Shown: positions 12,227-25,246, numbered from the stretch's first letter. The stretch is DNA of 64,000 nucleotides from Spizellomyces punctatus DAOM BR117 (GCF_000182565.1 NW_015971545.1:559092-623091), one strand, 5' to 3'. Made by a program: numbers and translations. The notes: a model not told the origin generated them from the sequence alone.

Positions 12227-12844
12227 CAGCCCGTCTCTTTCCCCCTTCAGCTTTTCAACCTTTCGCATCTCCTCATTCCTCGGTTTTCGACAGATTGGTT
12301 GCATCCGTATGGTTACTCACATTTTAATACTTTTATTGCAATGGAGTAGAGCGCCATCACCGTAAATCAATGGATGTCAAATGGGCTACTGCGGTCAAAA
12401 CATTGTGACATCTTGATCATTCGGTTCGTGGATATTTGGATGAAATGGATTATTGACGATGCACACTGTACGATTGAGAGAGGCATCCAAATATAATGTG
12501 CGCGGAAGCGTCGTATGAGATCGCTTCGATCCTGGAAAGATGTGTTTGGCGCAATGGTAAGTCGATTGTTCCTGAACCGGAGAATGTGGGTCTGGATTAT
12601 TGTACGTTGGAGAACAGCAACGCAGCTGAGCGATATGTTGCGAAATCGGGCGTGCATTATGCATGACCGCCTGTGTCCCCTGGACTCTGTTTCATGCCAG
12701 TCTGTAAATTGCTTGTTGAAGAGCCGGATCATCGAAAGACAGAATAGTGTGTGTTGCGATTACAAGTTTGTACAACGGATGAGACAGAAGAATGGAACTC
12801 ATGTTGCTGCGTAATCTGCGCCAATCACTACTCTACTACCCTAC
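12227..12844. other. Unassigned region downstream of the TATA promoter
   Basis: A + strand transcript starting near 12250 would first meet an ATG at 12310 that opens only about 18 codons. Longer open frames on both strands (for example 12367-12732, -) look compositionally random. It could encode a non-coding RNA or a decayed gene; nothing can be assigned. Confidence 0.3.
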
Positions 12845-13543
12845 CTACGCCAACACAGAGATTTCCATGCCATCTTCTCTCTCCTCATCATACTCTAGCT
12901 TACCTTTGAAGAGCTCACTCTTTGAAAACTTGCCACTATTGCGGACAAAATCCAAATACTGCTCGCTATTGAATAGGATCACATTATCCGCAACCACAAC
13001 CCCGCCGCTTTTCAGTAACCCTTTGTCCAATATGGTCTTGAGATCCGGAAGATAGAGAGGCTTGTCATGATCAATGAAGATCAGATCGAATGGAGTGGAA
13101 GGGTCAAATTCCAGGAAAGCCTCATCTGACCGTTTGTTGACGAAGATGACCCGTTCGGATAGCCCTGCCTTTGCGACGACCTTGTCCGCTACCAGAGACT
13201 GCAGAGGGGAAGGGTCGACCGTGTATAAGCGGCCACCCTCAGGAAGAAGCCGTGCAATGCGAGTTGCAGAATATCCACAGTAGGTCCCAAGCTCGAGTAC
13301 TCTACGAGGTTGATGCTGTTGAATGACACTATCAAGGTATTCTCCCTTTCGATCGCCTACATGCATCATCCTGAATCTCTGAATATAAGTGGACAATGGA
13401 CACTGTTTGGCCACGGGAAAATGAATTACAAACCGATTATTGTCCCAGCAGTATTTGTCTATGGTGGCCAAGACAGAGTCAGGATTCGACGCAGTCTTCT
13501 GCACAAGATTAAGCAGTTCCAGTTCACGCTTGTAGTCTGCCAT
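12845..13543 (-). CDS. Catechol O-methyltransferase-like class I SAM methyltransferase
   Basis: Predicted Mg2+-dependent transfer of a methyl group from SAM to a catechol-type hydroxyl. Single exon, 232 residues, from ATG 13543 (MADYKRELELLN); the longer open frame upstream has only a GTG. The COMT pattern is clear: substrate/cap region ending GDRKGEYLDSVI, SAM motif I LELGTYCGYSATRIARLL, the acidic residue binding the ribose in YTVDPSP, the metal-binding Asp in LIFIDHDK, and a second metal site in VVADNVI. It ends with an acidic tail like COMT. The physiological substrate in a fungus is unknown. Confidence 0.88.
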   Translation of the reverse strand: MADYKRELELLNLVQKTASNPDSVLATIDKYCWDNNRFVIHFPVAKQCPLSTYIQRFRMMHVGDRKGEYLDSVIQQHQPRRVLELGTYCGYSATRIARLLPEGGRLYTVDPSPLQSLVADKVVAKAGLSERVIFVNKRSDEAFLEFDPSTPFDLIFIDHDKPLYLPDLKTILDKGLLKSGGVVVADNVILFNSEQYLDFVRNSGKFSKSELFKGKLEYDEEREDGMEISVLA

Positions 13544-14647
13544 TGCTGCGATCGTGATGCGGTTCAGAAAGAGATGGAACAGTGGAACAGTCAAAGTTGT
13601 TCGCGCCACAATGATTACTAAACCATATGTCAGCCTTCAGCACTCTTGTTTTCCTTTGAAGCTTCTTTCCTTTAATTGCAGGCGATGCCATGTGCATTCT
13701 CGAACATTACCTCCAATTCATTGCGCCAATCTGAACATTGGACATTATGTACACTGTCGTAAACTTACTCGTGGGAGGAGTCTCCTCCCTTGCCACACTC
13801 GCAGCGCATGTTTTTAGATGGATACTTACTTTCTAGTCATTGCGCAAGTTCCAGCAGCCTACCAAACCCTTCATACGTATGTATATCACATCATAACTTT
13901 CACCTATTATTCTGCCCTGTTCATTCACCTTACAAGTGAACACAATCACCGTCAGCAAGTCTCATGGCATGCTCATCCCAGTCGGCATCCAGTGCTCCCT
14001 AGCCATATAGTCTTGAACCACTATCCTGACCATTTCGTGAGGAGTCGTGCTGTAGCTCTGGTGCCTGCATTGATGAGATTCCAATGGATTCAACCTGCTC
14101 CAATTCCTCCCCTTGGCCAGCAACACGTGCGATTGACGGTCATGCTTAGTCATGTAATTTGTCCTTTTTTGGCAGTCACCGGAGTTTCAATTGAAAAGCA
14201 ACCGATGCCGTCGTCTCCCGCGGTCGTCGACGTTGTGAGGGTTTCTTGCTTTGGGGTCCTGCTGCGGGAACGGAGAAGCCGAAGGAGCTATTTGGATTTT
14301 TTGCGTTTCAAAAACCAGGACCCTAGTTTGACCTTTGCTGGGGCTTGAAAGCTAAAACCTTTGAACCTGTGCAGACTGTGAAAGGCGACAACGTCGAACG
14401 GAAAAAAGATAACACAGTCAGCTCCGTTTGCCGGTGGTGCCAGTGCCTTTTCCAACGCTGCTTCCTTTCTGCTTTGTCGAACAGTTGTGGCTGCGCATCC
14501 ACAGGCCAATTCTTCGCTGGTACTGCTCAACTTGATCGATAGCCCCCGAAAAAGAGTTGCGGCCCGAACAGTGCGCAGTATTAGCACGTGTGACAAAGTA
14601 AAACGTCAACTTGGATACCTTTCAAGGATATTGGCACTGGGTTTGAT
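13544..14647. other. Divergent intergenic region
   Basis: Between the methyltransferase start (-) and the Sly41-like start (+), so both promoters lie here. Open frames inside (for example 13818-14348, +) show no recognisable domain or plausible composition. I see nothing else. Confidence 0.45.
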
Positions 14648-16351
14648 ATGGCGGCGGAATATCTTCCCCATCCACAGGCAAGAGGACAGGTAGACTTGGG
14701 GCTATCAAAGCGTCTACATATTCAACAGCCAAAGCGACCACATATCAGCACTGGGAACGACAAGGTAATGTTTGCTGCATACCGCGCGATCGTTGATTTT
14801 ATGTATCGAATTCTTTTTACATTTTCGTTTTCTGATATACTTTGCGTTTCTGCGTACAGTCCTCTGACATGTTGTCAGCTAGCGATAACCCACAGGGTTT
14901 CCGCTCGCTTGATGCACGACCACTTCCCTACGAGGTTCCTCCGATCGGAGTGCACCAAAACGATACGGTTAAACAAAAGACTGTGTCCGTTCAGTCACAC
15001 CATCCATCGCCACCTGCTTCACCGTCACCAACTACGGCATACCCGGGACCAGCCCTAGACTCTAACCTGCAACTTCCCAGTACTCCTTCGTATGCCAAGA
15101 AGGGTAAATCTGCCAACATCAGTAGACCGAACGTTAATATCAACATCACGTACAGCACAAATTACAACCTCAATGTCGGAGGTGGCAGATTCGACTCATT
15201 CCTTTCCTCACCGGTCAAAAAGAGCTTCGTAGGCAGTACGCTCACTCGTCTACAGCGACTAGCGACGCCCTCTATCAATCGGGACACTATCAAGTTCTGT
15301 CTCTTCTGTAGTCTGTGGTACTCCTCATCAGCGCTCACCAATAACACGGGGAAACAGATTCTAAATCACTTCAAGTATCCTGTGACGCTGACATACATAC
15401 AATTTGGATTTGTGTCGGGGCTGTGTTGGTTGATGAGTCGAATGGGCGCTGTGGGAGCCATTAAACGACCCAATCGTGGAGTAATCAGTCAAGTACTCCC
15501 TCTTGCCATCTTTCAAATTGCTGGCCATATTTTTTCGTCAATGGCTATCTCGAGGGTGCCTGTTAGTTTTGCGCATACCATAAAAGTGAGTAGCATCGGA
15601 TAAGCCGTTATCCTCTGTGGGATCGCCATTGACAGTTTGGTATTTTGTTACTATCAAGGCACTCTCCCCGCTGTTCACAGTGTTCCTCTACCGTGTAATT
15701 TATCAAGTCTTTTACGGCCCCAAAGTGTACCTCTCCTTGCTCCCATTGACACTAGGTGTCATGCTCGTCTGCATGAGCGAGTTGACATTCAATATGGTCG
15801 GCTTTCTCTGTGCCTTGATATCAACCCTCATCTTTGTCGTACAAAACATATTCTCCAAAAAGATTTTTACAGAGAACAGCGGAGGCGGGAGCAACAAGCT
15901 AGACAAGATCAGTTTGCTGTTTTATTCTTCCGGTCTAGCCTTTCTGCTCATGGGTCCGTTATGGCTTTCTTCGGATGGATGGGGCTTTCTTTTTGGACCG
16001 TCGTCGGACCGAAAGGTGGCATCATGGATGAGCCACCGTATACCCATGCTCTTTCTTCTCAACGGAACGACACATTTTGCGCAAAATGTCATCGCTTTCC
16101 ATCTCCTCTCGCTTGTATCGCCCGTGACCTACAGTGTAGCGAGTCTCATCAAACGTATTTTTGTTATAACCGCCAGTATTATCTGGTTTGCGCAGCCGGT
16201 GGATGCGAGACAGGGGGCTGGGATCCTATTGACGTTTTTTGGCCTGTGGGTTTATCAAGGGGCTAAGCGAGAAGTTGGGAAGGGGGAGGAGAAGCTGGTG
16301 AAAGTAAGGGAAGTGTTACCCCTTAGTAGGAATGGGAAGAGCTCGATATAG
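14648..16351 (+). CDS. Triose-phosphate-transporter-family membrane protein (Sly41-like)
   Basis: Nucleotide-sugar/sugar-phosphate translocator fold. The yeast relative Sly41 is an ER/Golgi membrane protein found as a suppressor of ER-to-Golgi transport defects. Three exons (14648-14764, 14860-15585, 15659-16351) give 511 residues. The first 170 residues are Pro/Ser-rich and cytosolic. The TPT domain then follows with about ten membrane segments, beginning FCLFCSLWYSSSALTNNTGKQIL, with PVTLTYIQFGF, VPVSFAHTIKALSPLFTV, FVVQNIFSKKIF and SPVTYSVASLIKRI. The second intron has an unusual CAAG acceptor but keeps the family motif HTIK-ALSPLF. Start alternative: ATG 14869, if the first exon is leader only. 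Specific substrate unknown. Confidence 0.9.
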
Positions 16352-16808
16352 ATGTTAGTTTTGTACATTTGGGTTTGCGGATGGGCGTGGCACCAGCTTT
16401 CCTTGCCTTCGTATTGTGCATCTTGCTTGTTTTTGGGGACAATAGACACTATTTATGTAGGATGTATTTAAAGCGAGAGACATCTCTCCTGTGCAGGGTA
16501 GATTGCAAAGACAGAGAATACATGGACCCTACGACACAACAGAAACACATCACCCAGAGCAGAGATTCAATGGGCTTCCCTATCTGGGATGATTTCAGAG
16601 TTTGGCAGCTCATTCTCGCTGAAATTCCTGACTTGTAAAAAACAAAACAAAACTACTACAGTCATCTAATAAAATAGTCTATATATCTTTATCAAATCGA
16701 TTACAAGTCGTGCACCCATACCACCCACAATCATCCCAAAATAAAGTGAGCACAGTTCAGACTCAAGGAGCCACTACATACAAGTTAGTTTCTTTGGAAA
16801 AGGGCAAA
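16352..16808. other. Convergent intergenic spacer
   Basis: 3' flanks of the Sly41-like gene (+) and the DIP2-like gene (-). A/T-rich around 16636-16700. No gene seen. Confidence 0.5.
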
Positions 16809-19800
16809 TTATTCCAATTTTGTAGTCATAATTTCCTGACCAGGATCTGAGATAATAGACATGTCAGATCGTGAAAGCGAGCCAATGTCACCGGTTCCGC
16901 TGCTCTCAGTTTCGCTACATGATTGATTTCGGATATGGACCACTTTGAGAGTAGGTCTGGATTGACAAAATGAGAAATAATTGTTACTTACATGCGGTGA
17001 ATCAAGGTAACAACAAACGACTTACAGTTTCCCCATGCGATATGCCTTTGATACTCTCCACCGCTGCTTCTCCTGCAACCGACTTTTAGCCAGCGTCCCC
17101 GCGGCCAAAAATGCTACAGCATCCACCAAAAACCCATGTCTTTCCAAAACCGCGTGGACGATTCTCGGCACCACATTGAACACGTCCGCCTCTCTGATAA
17201 TCTCTGTCACACAGACTACTCGATTGGGCGCAGGTTGGAACATGACGCTGTACGTGACATTTGTTCAGCTTTTGCACAACGTCGAGGGAGAAGACAACAC
17301 GTTGAGACATACCATCCACGTTTTGGAATACTCTTGTGACACCCCTCAACCGTGGCTTCAACATCCGGTTGATAAAATCGGTAGCCATTTACAATGATTT
17401 CCTCGTGCATGGCTCCAACAACAAACAACACCATTTCGTAAGGCAACCCAGCAAAAACCAAGCTGTCCCACCCGTTGGAGACATAGTCGGTTCCATCGCG
17501 GTGGAGGCTTTCCGTTAACGGCGTTTGATCCGAAGTGTCCACAGGAACAGGCCATAGGAATCCTTTGTCGCCAGTTCTGGCAAAAAGGAGTGATGTGTCG
17601 AGACCTTCCACACGGGATTGGAACTGAATTTCATTGTGCTGAGGCGTGACTGAAGAAATATCGGCCGTAGCGCTCCCTGCAAAGCATTGGACATTGCCAG
17701 GTGAGCACACCCAAATCTCTCCAATCTGATCTGGCGGGCATAGCCTCCGAGTTGCGGGGTCAACAATGGCAACGAGGGTGTTATTGGGTATCTATCAGCA
17801 AAAGGTTGAGTCTCGCTTTGACAAAACTGGCGAGAATATCAAACCACACTTACCTTGCCACTATCTTGCAGAATCAGCACGTCTATTTCACGTCCCTCCC
17901 CATCCTTGAGAGTCTCCTTCACCTTGCCACTCTCTCCTCGAGTCTCCTTTAGAACCTTTACCCGCCCCTTCGCCAAGTCCTTCATATCCACCCACAGAGT
18001 GGTGACTTCCGTCCGCATGTAGCCTCTAGTTGCCACCATAGGATTTACAACAGGAGAATAGACCGTGGCAATAGCTTGGTCTTCCAGACGATTGGCAAGG
18101 AAATTTTGATGTATTGCTGTGTCTGCGAACGCTTGTGAGGCTTGCATGCACACTTGGGACCAAGACTTGTTACGGGTTACTTACAAATATCAGGCCTTGT
18201 CCGTCCTTCAGTCGTAATCATCAGATTGCGCACGTTATGCAAAGAGAACGAGCGATAATCCACATTTTTCATGCTACCCATAGCATGCTCCAGCATTGGA
18301 TACGTCGCAAATGCGTCCTTGACTACATGGTATAACGTCAATCAGGGATAATTCAATAAATACCAACGTTTCGACCTTCGATCCTCACCTCTATACTTGT
18401 ACAGTCCGTCAAACCACACTTGAGGATTCATGAAATATTCAAAAGGTGGCAGGATCAAAACTGGTGACCCAACGTAAACCCCCAATAACATGGAATAAAG
18501 GAATCCCAATCCGTTATAGCTGCGCACACAAGAAAGAAGCGGGACATAGCTCGGAGGCTTCTGTGCTATACCGGTGTGTGCGTTTGGAATCGTTGAATGA
18601 AGCATATGGCCATGGATCACTTGTAGGCGGCATTGTTGGAGTAATGTGGAATGGCTCAGACCTACACACGTCGATCGCATATCTGGAGTGTAATGAACCA
18701 GGATGAGGGCCACTTCTTTTGACGGCTCGGTAGATGAAATTGTTGAGGATGTAGGAGTAATATCCGCAGAAGGCGCACGTGCATAATAGAAGATCGGGTC
18801 ATCTAAACTCATCATCTTCGTAGTCTTTGGGATCTTGCTCGTATTCACTATGCATGGGAAGGCAATTTTTTTGTCCTTCTCGGCGCCCAAGCCTCTCTGA
18901 CTTTGTCGTACAGCTCGGATCATACTGACAACTTGCTTTCCTTTCAAGGCTTCCTCCACAGCTCCATTGACCAGAATATTCTTCACCTGAAAGTCATCTA
19001 TCAACGCGATCAACATGGGAACATCTTCGATGAGCCTTGCGCCGTCCAACGGCGAGAGTGGAATGGGTACGATGCCGGCGTACAGACAGGCGTGCAATGC
19101 GTACATGTATTCGTAACCATGGGTGTACATGAGGATAACACGATCCAATGGCTGTAGACCCTTCTTTTGGACGAGCCAAGTGGCGAGTGAGTGAACCTTC
19201 ATGGAAAACTTCTGGAACGTAGGTCCCTTGCTATCGCGACCGCGATGATCTAACAGCGTAATTGCAGGTTCATTAGGGAAGGCCTCAGCTCGCCATGCAA
19301 ACAGATGACTCAGCGTTGGGAATTCTGTGAGATCTTTGGACGTTTTGTCGTCAAGTAGTGGAACATCTGCCATGCCACCCACAACCTGGCCGACATTTTG
19401 ATGTTGATATCGGCGGAAATCACCATCGCTCGCAGGATCGTAAAAAGATATGGTGCTAATGACCTCCGGTTCGACGTTAATGTGCATATCCACTACATTC
19501 AGGTGTCCAGCCAGGAAGGCCGCCTTGCACACGTCAACATCGAGAGGAACAAGTTTCCGCTTATCCATCACAATCGCTGGCAGCGTTTTGGAAGCTCGCG
19601 CCAGGGTGTTCAGCGCCTCATCGTTCGCCTGGCTGACAGTGACCACCCCAGATGTGTATCCATAAAATGTTGTCTGCATCTGAGTTCCTGTATTTTTATC
19701 TGGTTTTGATCGCGGCAATGACCCTGCATGACAGGTGCCAACGCAGTATGTTCGCAGCCCATGATGCGTGTTGAGTATTCGAGCAATATCCTGTCCCATA

Positions 19801-22800
19801 GCTCCAGGCGATGATGCAGGTCGGGATGATTCTAGAAGGACGACTGGAAGGTGCTCTCCATGAATCGAGACTGTGAAAATAGTGCTTAAAGGAGAGAAGG
19901 TTGGTAAACCACCTTGTGTTGTGCAAGACAAGTAAGACCGCCAACCTACCAGCAATCAATGCCAGCGACATTCGCCAAAATGGTCTCCACCAATTCAGTT
20001 GCAAAATGGGCGTCAAGTTCCTCGCCAGTTCCTTTGCTTCTAGTAATGCTGGGTCTCCGTTCCATTGGTGATGTTCCCTGCAGCTTTCTCTGTAAAAGTC
20101 GATCCCGTCGAATCCCAGCAATGAATAATCGTGGAGTTTTGACGCCAGGAACCGCATTTCCGTCGATGATGAAGCCTAGCAACCCTGTCTGGATGAAGTC
20201 TTGGTTTTCAAGAGTTTCTATGCGGAAGAAAGGTACAGATAAATCACTATGGACGCTGGCTGATGACGGTGTCCGGCGATGGGATGGCTGAGAACCCAAA
20301 GGATCATTTTTCACATAAATCGTTGGATGTGCGTGAAATATCTGGTCACTCAATTTCGGTAACGCCCAAAAGGATTGGGGGAGGGATTCAGGTGCGCTGA
20401 CCCACACTTCACCAAGTACATTGGGAGGCTGCAGGGATTTGGTTTCCGGATCAACAATGGCCACAGATGCTACCCACCAAATTCATAAATCAGTAACACG
20501 CTCTAAGATAGCAGTTGCCCGGAAACACATTCACCTTCTGGTATGATATATCCAACATCCGTCATCCTGACAGTACCAGGAACTTTAGCCTTGGCATCCG
20601 TTTTCCCGTCTCCCACATACCCAACAATCTCCACCCGATTATCTTTGAACGCTTCCGAGTCGATCCATATGTCGACTCTGTCTTCCACCCCACCACCAGA
20701 GCCTCGCTCACGCATCCCGAGCAGCATGCCACCAAATTCATCCAAAGTTAACAAGGGAGAAATCGCACAACTATGTCGTAATCCGTATTGCTGGAGAATG
20801 CGGAAAATGTCATCTTGGAAGGAGGCATGAGGGACAGGGGTATTTATGAACAATGTATGAAGCAGGGATAGATCGGGGGGACTCTTCTTGTTGGGTGGGA
20901 ATGGTAGGGAGGAGAGAACGTCCACCATGCCTGGGTTATCAATGAGCGCAACCGTCGCTATTTGACACCACCAGATGCAATCAATGGCATGGCCACCTGA
21001 AAAACACAAACAGACCGCATGCAGCACATACCTTTATGTCTGGTTGCAGCCATGATCCAAGCTCCAGATACACTTAATCCCGCTTCCGACACTAAAACTG
21101 TATGTACACCTGAATAAATCCCAAAAAACGCTGCAACCAACAATCCAGCTTGTTGCCTAGGCTCCAAAGAGGTAAAGAAGACATCCCCAGCTCCAAAGCC
21201 ATTCGCTCCTGTAAATTGATGGCATTGGCTAAGAATCGCTCGATGGCCGACTACAATCCCCTTGAGTTCTCCTACGGCATTTTTAGTGTACTCAACATAA
21301 GCCACTTCGGCACTGTTGACGGTCACCGCTTGATCTGCGCCTTTCTTTTTGATTGATGTGCCGAATTCATTCGTTTTCCACCAGTCGATGCGCGGAAGGT
21401 TGGCGGTTCGGTGTACATGAAACTCGCGAGTAAGGGTTTTCACCTGAGAATCAGTAGTTAATGCCAAGTTGATTTGGCAGTTATCGCTGATAAAAGTTGA
21501 GGCAGAAAGTGAGTATATGCAGACTACTTTGTCGTCGCGATGGAACGGTATACGAAACAATGAACTTACAGTATGAATACGATCTCGGTCAGCTCATCAT
21601 CCACATGGGTAGAACTGGTCACAATTGGCACAGCAACCATGCCAGCATACAAGCATCCATAAAATGCGACCAGAAACTCCAAGACTTCGGTTCGCCGATA
21701 AAGTAACGCAACGTTATCTCCTCGTTTGAGTGTGGATTTTTCCTTGATCACTTGCGCAACTTTCTCAGCACGCGCATTTAGCTTTTCGTAGGTAATCGAA
21801 ATTGAGTCGCGTCCCTTGTGATCCAAAACCGTGAATGCAACGTTCTTGGGAGTCTTTTGGGAGCGGTAGCGGAGGATGGCCGCAATCGTCGGGAATGTAT
21901 CTAGTAACGTTCCTGCCTGATCCAGCACAGGATTCTGACTTTCTCGGTAGCGGGTAGGTAGCGCCTGTCTACTCAAAAACGCAGCCGCACGTTCATAGTC
22001 CCGTTCGAGAGTTCTTACATTGGTATGTGGAACTGGCGAAGGCAATTGCTGTGCAATACGAAGCGTACCCCGCCAACCAGGTTGGAAGACCAATGGTGGT
22101 ACGACGGGCAACATGCCAACCGGTGATGGTGGCAGGTAAATTTGAGGAGGAGACTGTTGAATGCTGTGGGGATGAAGTTGTTGTTCATAATGTCTCGTGT
22201 AAGCCAGTCGGGATTCAGGGTGCGCCCAATCAGGTTCCCCTGCATAGTACTCATCAGAGTGATATTCTCCAACCGAGCCTTCTCTCGACAAATTTTGCGG
22301 AGTATGAAATGCAGAGTTGGGCGCTGTGTTGGTGAGCTCTCCACTAATATCCGACATTGAGCTATGTCTTGAATGCGGGGCAGAGTGTTCGGGGGATAGG
22401 ACTGGTGAGCTTCCGGCACTATGAGAGCGCTGATGGATAGAAGGTATCGGCAGGCATTGCGCGGGAGCCCCGTGCATGGGCTGATAGAATGACGGCGGTA
22501 AGTGGTATTGGGGATGTGGGGGTCCATGGTGGGCGTATGCGGGACGTGCAGGATAGACTGCTGTGGGTAGTCCATTCGACGGTAATAGCGCCTCTGTCGG
22601 TGAACTGTATTTTCTGTAGATGCTTTGAGGTCGCTGCCCAAACGCATGGGAGTCAGATGGAGAGAACGCTGGTGGAGGGGGAAACGCAAAACCTCGAGGT
22701 GGACCAGCCACCGGGGAGGAGCCGCGTAGATGCATGACAGGGTGCATTCCAATATGCGTCGAACTTCTCCCTAGCATGATATGCTGGCTGCCGTCATAAG

Positions 22801-23386
22801 CAGGAGCGCTTCTTGGCGAGTGACTAGCATCCTGGGTCCAAGATCGGGGTATGGTCGGCCCATTCGGAATGCGTATTGATGGTGGTGATGGCGCTTTTCC
22901 TTCTGCACTCCGCTGGCCCGTAACGGCAATAGCATCTTCCCCAGCCATCCCCACAGACTGCATCACATCCTTGTTATTGTTCGCCACTTCCTCCCCGATC
23001 GGTGAGCCTGCCTCCGACGTCGATTCAAAAGTCGGACTGACACTATGCTCCTCTGATATATACATGCTCGCCAGATCATCTGTTACAGCATCAGGTTCAT
23101 CCTCCCATTCACCCTCGGCGACATTATGTATTCGTGTCGTCGTATCCGATTGCCTCGGTGAAACGGCCGTCGGTGCTGTCTTCAAAAATATGACTAAAAT
23201 TAACAAATAACAAGTGCAACACTCAACAACCTGACTTACCATATAAGTCTCCAAAAGCTTTTGCCGCTTCTTCTCAAACCCTTTCTGTGTAATATCTCCT
23301 TCGGCAAGCTCATTCTCCAAATTCCTCAATTCTGTGACAACATGTTCGGGCAGTCCATTCAAGTCAGTTGGTAGCAGTGAAGACAT
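16809..23386 (-). CDS. DIP2/Cps1-type protein: DMAP1-binding domain plus two adenylation-like domains
   Basis: Large multi-exon gene. Residues about 13-50 (LPEHVVTELRNLENELAEGD ...) form a DMAP1-binding domain as at the N-terminus of animal DIP2. A 500-residue Pro/Ser/His-rich linker follows. The first AMP-binding (fatty-acyl-AMP-ligase-like) domain starts near 21900 (FPTIAAILRYRSQKTP; LDHKGRDSISITYEKL) and carries the degenerate P-loop region VEYTKNAVGELKGIVVGH. The second starts near 19320 (FPTLSHLFAWRAEAFPNEPA; LDHRGRDSKGPTF). Junctions read: 23240-23386, 21570-23179, then exons down to a final one ending at 16809, found by splicing KAYRMGKL onto PTLKVVHIRNQ. DIP2 proteins are implicated in lipid (diacylglycerol) metabolism; Cps1 affects virulence in filamentous fungi. 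Function here is inferred from family only. Confidence 0.88.
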
Positions 23387-24100
23387 TATGATAGTGAATG
23401 TACATAGGGGTTACTGGAGGCGCACGTATGGTCTTCCGGGACAGGCTAATGACTCGTTTGCGAACAGAAAAGCATGGGAGTATTTTGCATTGGGATGGAA
23501 TAAGGACAAAGGTCATGTGCACGGCATCACGTCAATGTCAGCAGTATCATCTCGAGTGAACAATGCATACGTACCTTGTACACTGGTACACACTACTGGG
23601 CAAATAAAAATGAATAACAGATGAAGGGCCTGTCAAGCTGGGTCAACGTCTGGCGGGGGTTCGGCTGTTCAGCGCTAAGATCCAAATTGGCGCCTCCGAC
23701 GCGACGTCAGCAATTTGTTTATCTTGAAAACGATCAACGTGCGCGGTCCATCCCATCAACGAGAAGGCAGGGCTATGAAACGGTAGTATAAAATGACATG
23801 AAAGGAATTGCAATACTTTATTACATGCAAAAATGTGCGCTCAGGGCAACGTCAAAGGAATACAACAAATAGAGAAAAACACAGATTGGTAAGATATACA
23901 AGCATACAATTCCCAAATTTCAATCAACAAATGATTCAAAATGACGCCAACAGCGCATCCCAATATCGTCTCAGGCACACCTCTCAACGTCCATATCAAG
24001 TAGGGAACCGCCATCACAGCTTTGTTCTCCGTTTCTTGGCTTCGTGACGCGCACCATCATCGCTATCATCTTGTAAAGTGTCCGAGCTTTCCTCGGCTAG
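23387..24100. other. Intergenic region upstream of the DIP2-like gene
   Basis: Holds the promoter of the DIP2-like gene and the 3' flank of the DnaJ gene. A TATAAAA-like string lies near 23787. No gene or repeat seen. Confidence 0.45.
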
Positions 24101-25246
24101 TCACGCCCCACTCGCAAATATCTTTTTGACGGCTTCCTTTTGCGCCGGTGTCACAACCGCCGGATACCGTACGTTGACCTTTACAATCAGGTCGCCCTTC
24201 TTGCCCGGTATTTTGCTGATCGGCATCCCTTCACCGCGTACTACAATCTCGTCGCCGGGTTTAGTGGGTGTACTACCTTGCGCTCCGCTGACCTCCACAG
24301 CGTGGCCATCAAGGTGCGGGACACGTCGAGTAAACCCAGCAATCGACTCCCATAGTTCCACGTCCACCTCGATGCGGAGGTTGTCACCGTCGCGTTTGAT
24401 CCGTGGGTGTGGCTTCTCGACAATGACAAATTCAATGTCTTGTGCGCTGCCATCTGGGAGCTCGTCTCCTTCGTTGGCAAACTTGATCTTTGTACCAGGT
24501 TTCCATCCGGGCTTGATCTGAATCGTAAGGACCTTTTCGCTTGATGTTCCATCCAAATGTCGGCGGGTAACTTTAAGTCTCTTGGTCGTGCCCGTGTACA
24601 AATCTTCGAGTGATACTGGGAGCTGCCGTTGCACTGATGCTGGTTGGCGAGCCTTGGCCCTCGCTCCCGGCCGTGCACCTCGTCCAGCCCCAAAAAAGCC
24701 GCCAGGCATTGAGGGACCACCGTCATCGTCGGTATCCATAAAGTCGCCGCCGCCCATTCCAAATGGACTCGCCCCGCCAAAGAATTGGCGGAAGATATCG
24801 TCTGCTGAAGATGGAGTGAAGGGTCGGAACCCGCCAGCACCACCACCACCACCAGGACCGCCGCCCGCAGTGTTAAAGACAAATGTTCTCCCACCAGCAC
24901 CTCCGCCAGGGAATCCACCACCGAATCCAGCAAATCCTGGGAAACCACCAGCAAACCCTCCGGCTCCAGCCGGCCCGCCCTCTGGCATACCACCCTTCAA
25001 ACCCTCCTCTCCAAACTGATCATATATTGTTCTTTTCTGTTTATCGCTCAAAACCTCGTATGCCTCGCTGATCTCTTTAAATTTTTTGTCGGCTAGCTCC
25101 TTGTTGTCGGGGTTCCTGTCTGGATGCCATTTCAGCGCCGCCTTCCGGTATGCTTTCTTCAAGGTATCTTCGTCAGCGTCCTTGGACACTCCCAGAATTG
25201 AGTAGTAGTCTTTTCCGCCCATTCCTTGGTTGGTGCGTACTGGCAT
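24101..25246 (-). CDS. SIS1: Type II DnaJ/Hsp40 co-chaperone (Sis1/DNAJB type)
   Basis: Stimulates the Hsp70 ATPase and delivers clients in the cytosol and nucleus. Single exon, 381 residues from ATG 25246 (MPVRTNQG); ATG 25222 ([11 protein letters not shown]) fits the family start better and would give 373. The J domain has the catalytic HPD in [10 protein letters not shown] and ends [20 protein letters not shown] Gly/Phe-rich linker follows (residues about 85-215, with the DIFRQFFGG element), then the two C-terminal beta-barrel domains ([48 protein letters not shown]). No Cys-rich zinc repeats, so it is type II, not Ydj1. The long antisense open frames over the G/F region are artefacts of its composition. 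Confidence 0.95.
   Translation of the reverse strand: MPVRTNQGMGGKDYYSILGVSKDADEDTLKKAYRKAALKWHPDRNPDNKELADKKFKEISEAYEVLSDKQKRTIYDQFGEEGLKGGMPEGGPAGAGGFAGGFPGFAGFGGGFPGGGAGGRTFVFNTAGGGPGGGGGAGGFRPFTPSSADDIFRQFFGGASPFGMGGGDFMDTDDDGGPSMPGGFFGAGRGARPGARAKARQPASVQRQLPVSLEDLYTGTTKRLKVTRRHLDGTSSEKVLTIQIKPGWKPGTKIKFANEGDELPDGSAQDIEFVIVEKPHPRIKRDGDNLRIEVDVELWESIAGFTRRVPHLDGHAVEVSGAQGSTPTKPGDEIVVRGEGMPISKIPGKKGDLIVKVNVRYPAVVTPAQKEAVKKIFASGA

Noticed and set aside
12367-12732. 121-codon - strand frame in the region after the TATA promoter
   Set aside because: No recognisable motif, and two overlapping frames of similar length on both strands look equally random.
13818-14348. 176-codon + strand frame between the methyltransferase and Sly41-like genes
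   Set aside because: Random-looking composition, no motif, no start context; probably chance.
22015-22752. Long - strand frame of 245 codons overlapping the DIP2-like linker
   Set aside because: Shadow of the Pro/His-rich coding exon in another frame; no domain and the DIP2 frame is continuous through it.
17022-23386. Splitting the DIP2-like locus into two AMP-ligase genes
   Set aside because: Exons join in frame across the whole interval, the two-domain order matches DIP2, and no second start or promoter is evident.
24582-25019. Proline-rich + strand frame opposite the DnaJ gene
   Set aside because: Antisense reading of the Gly/Phe-rich DnaJ linker, which gives Pro/Ala codons automatically.
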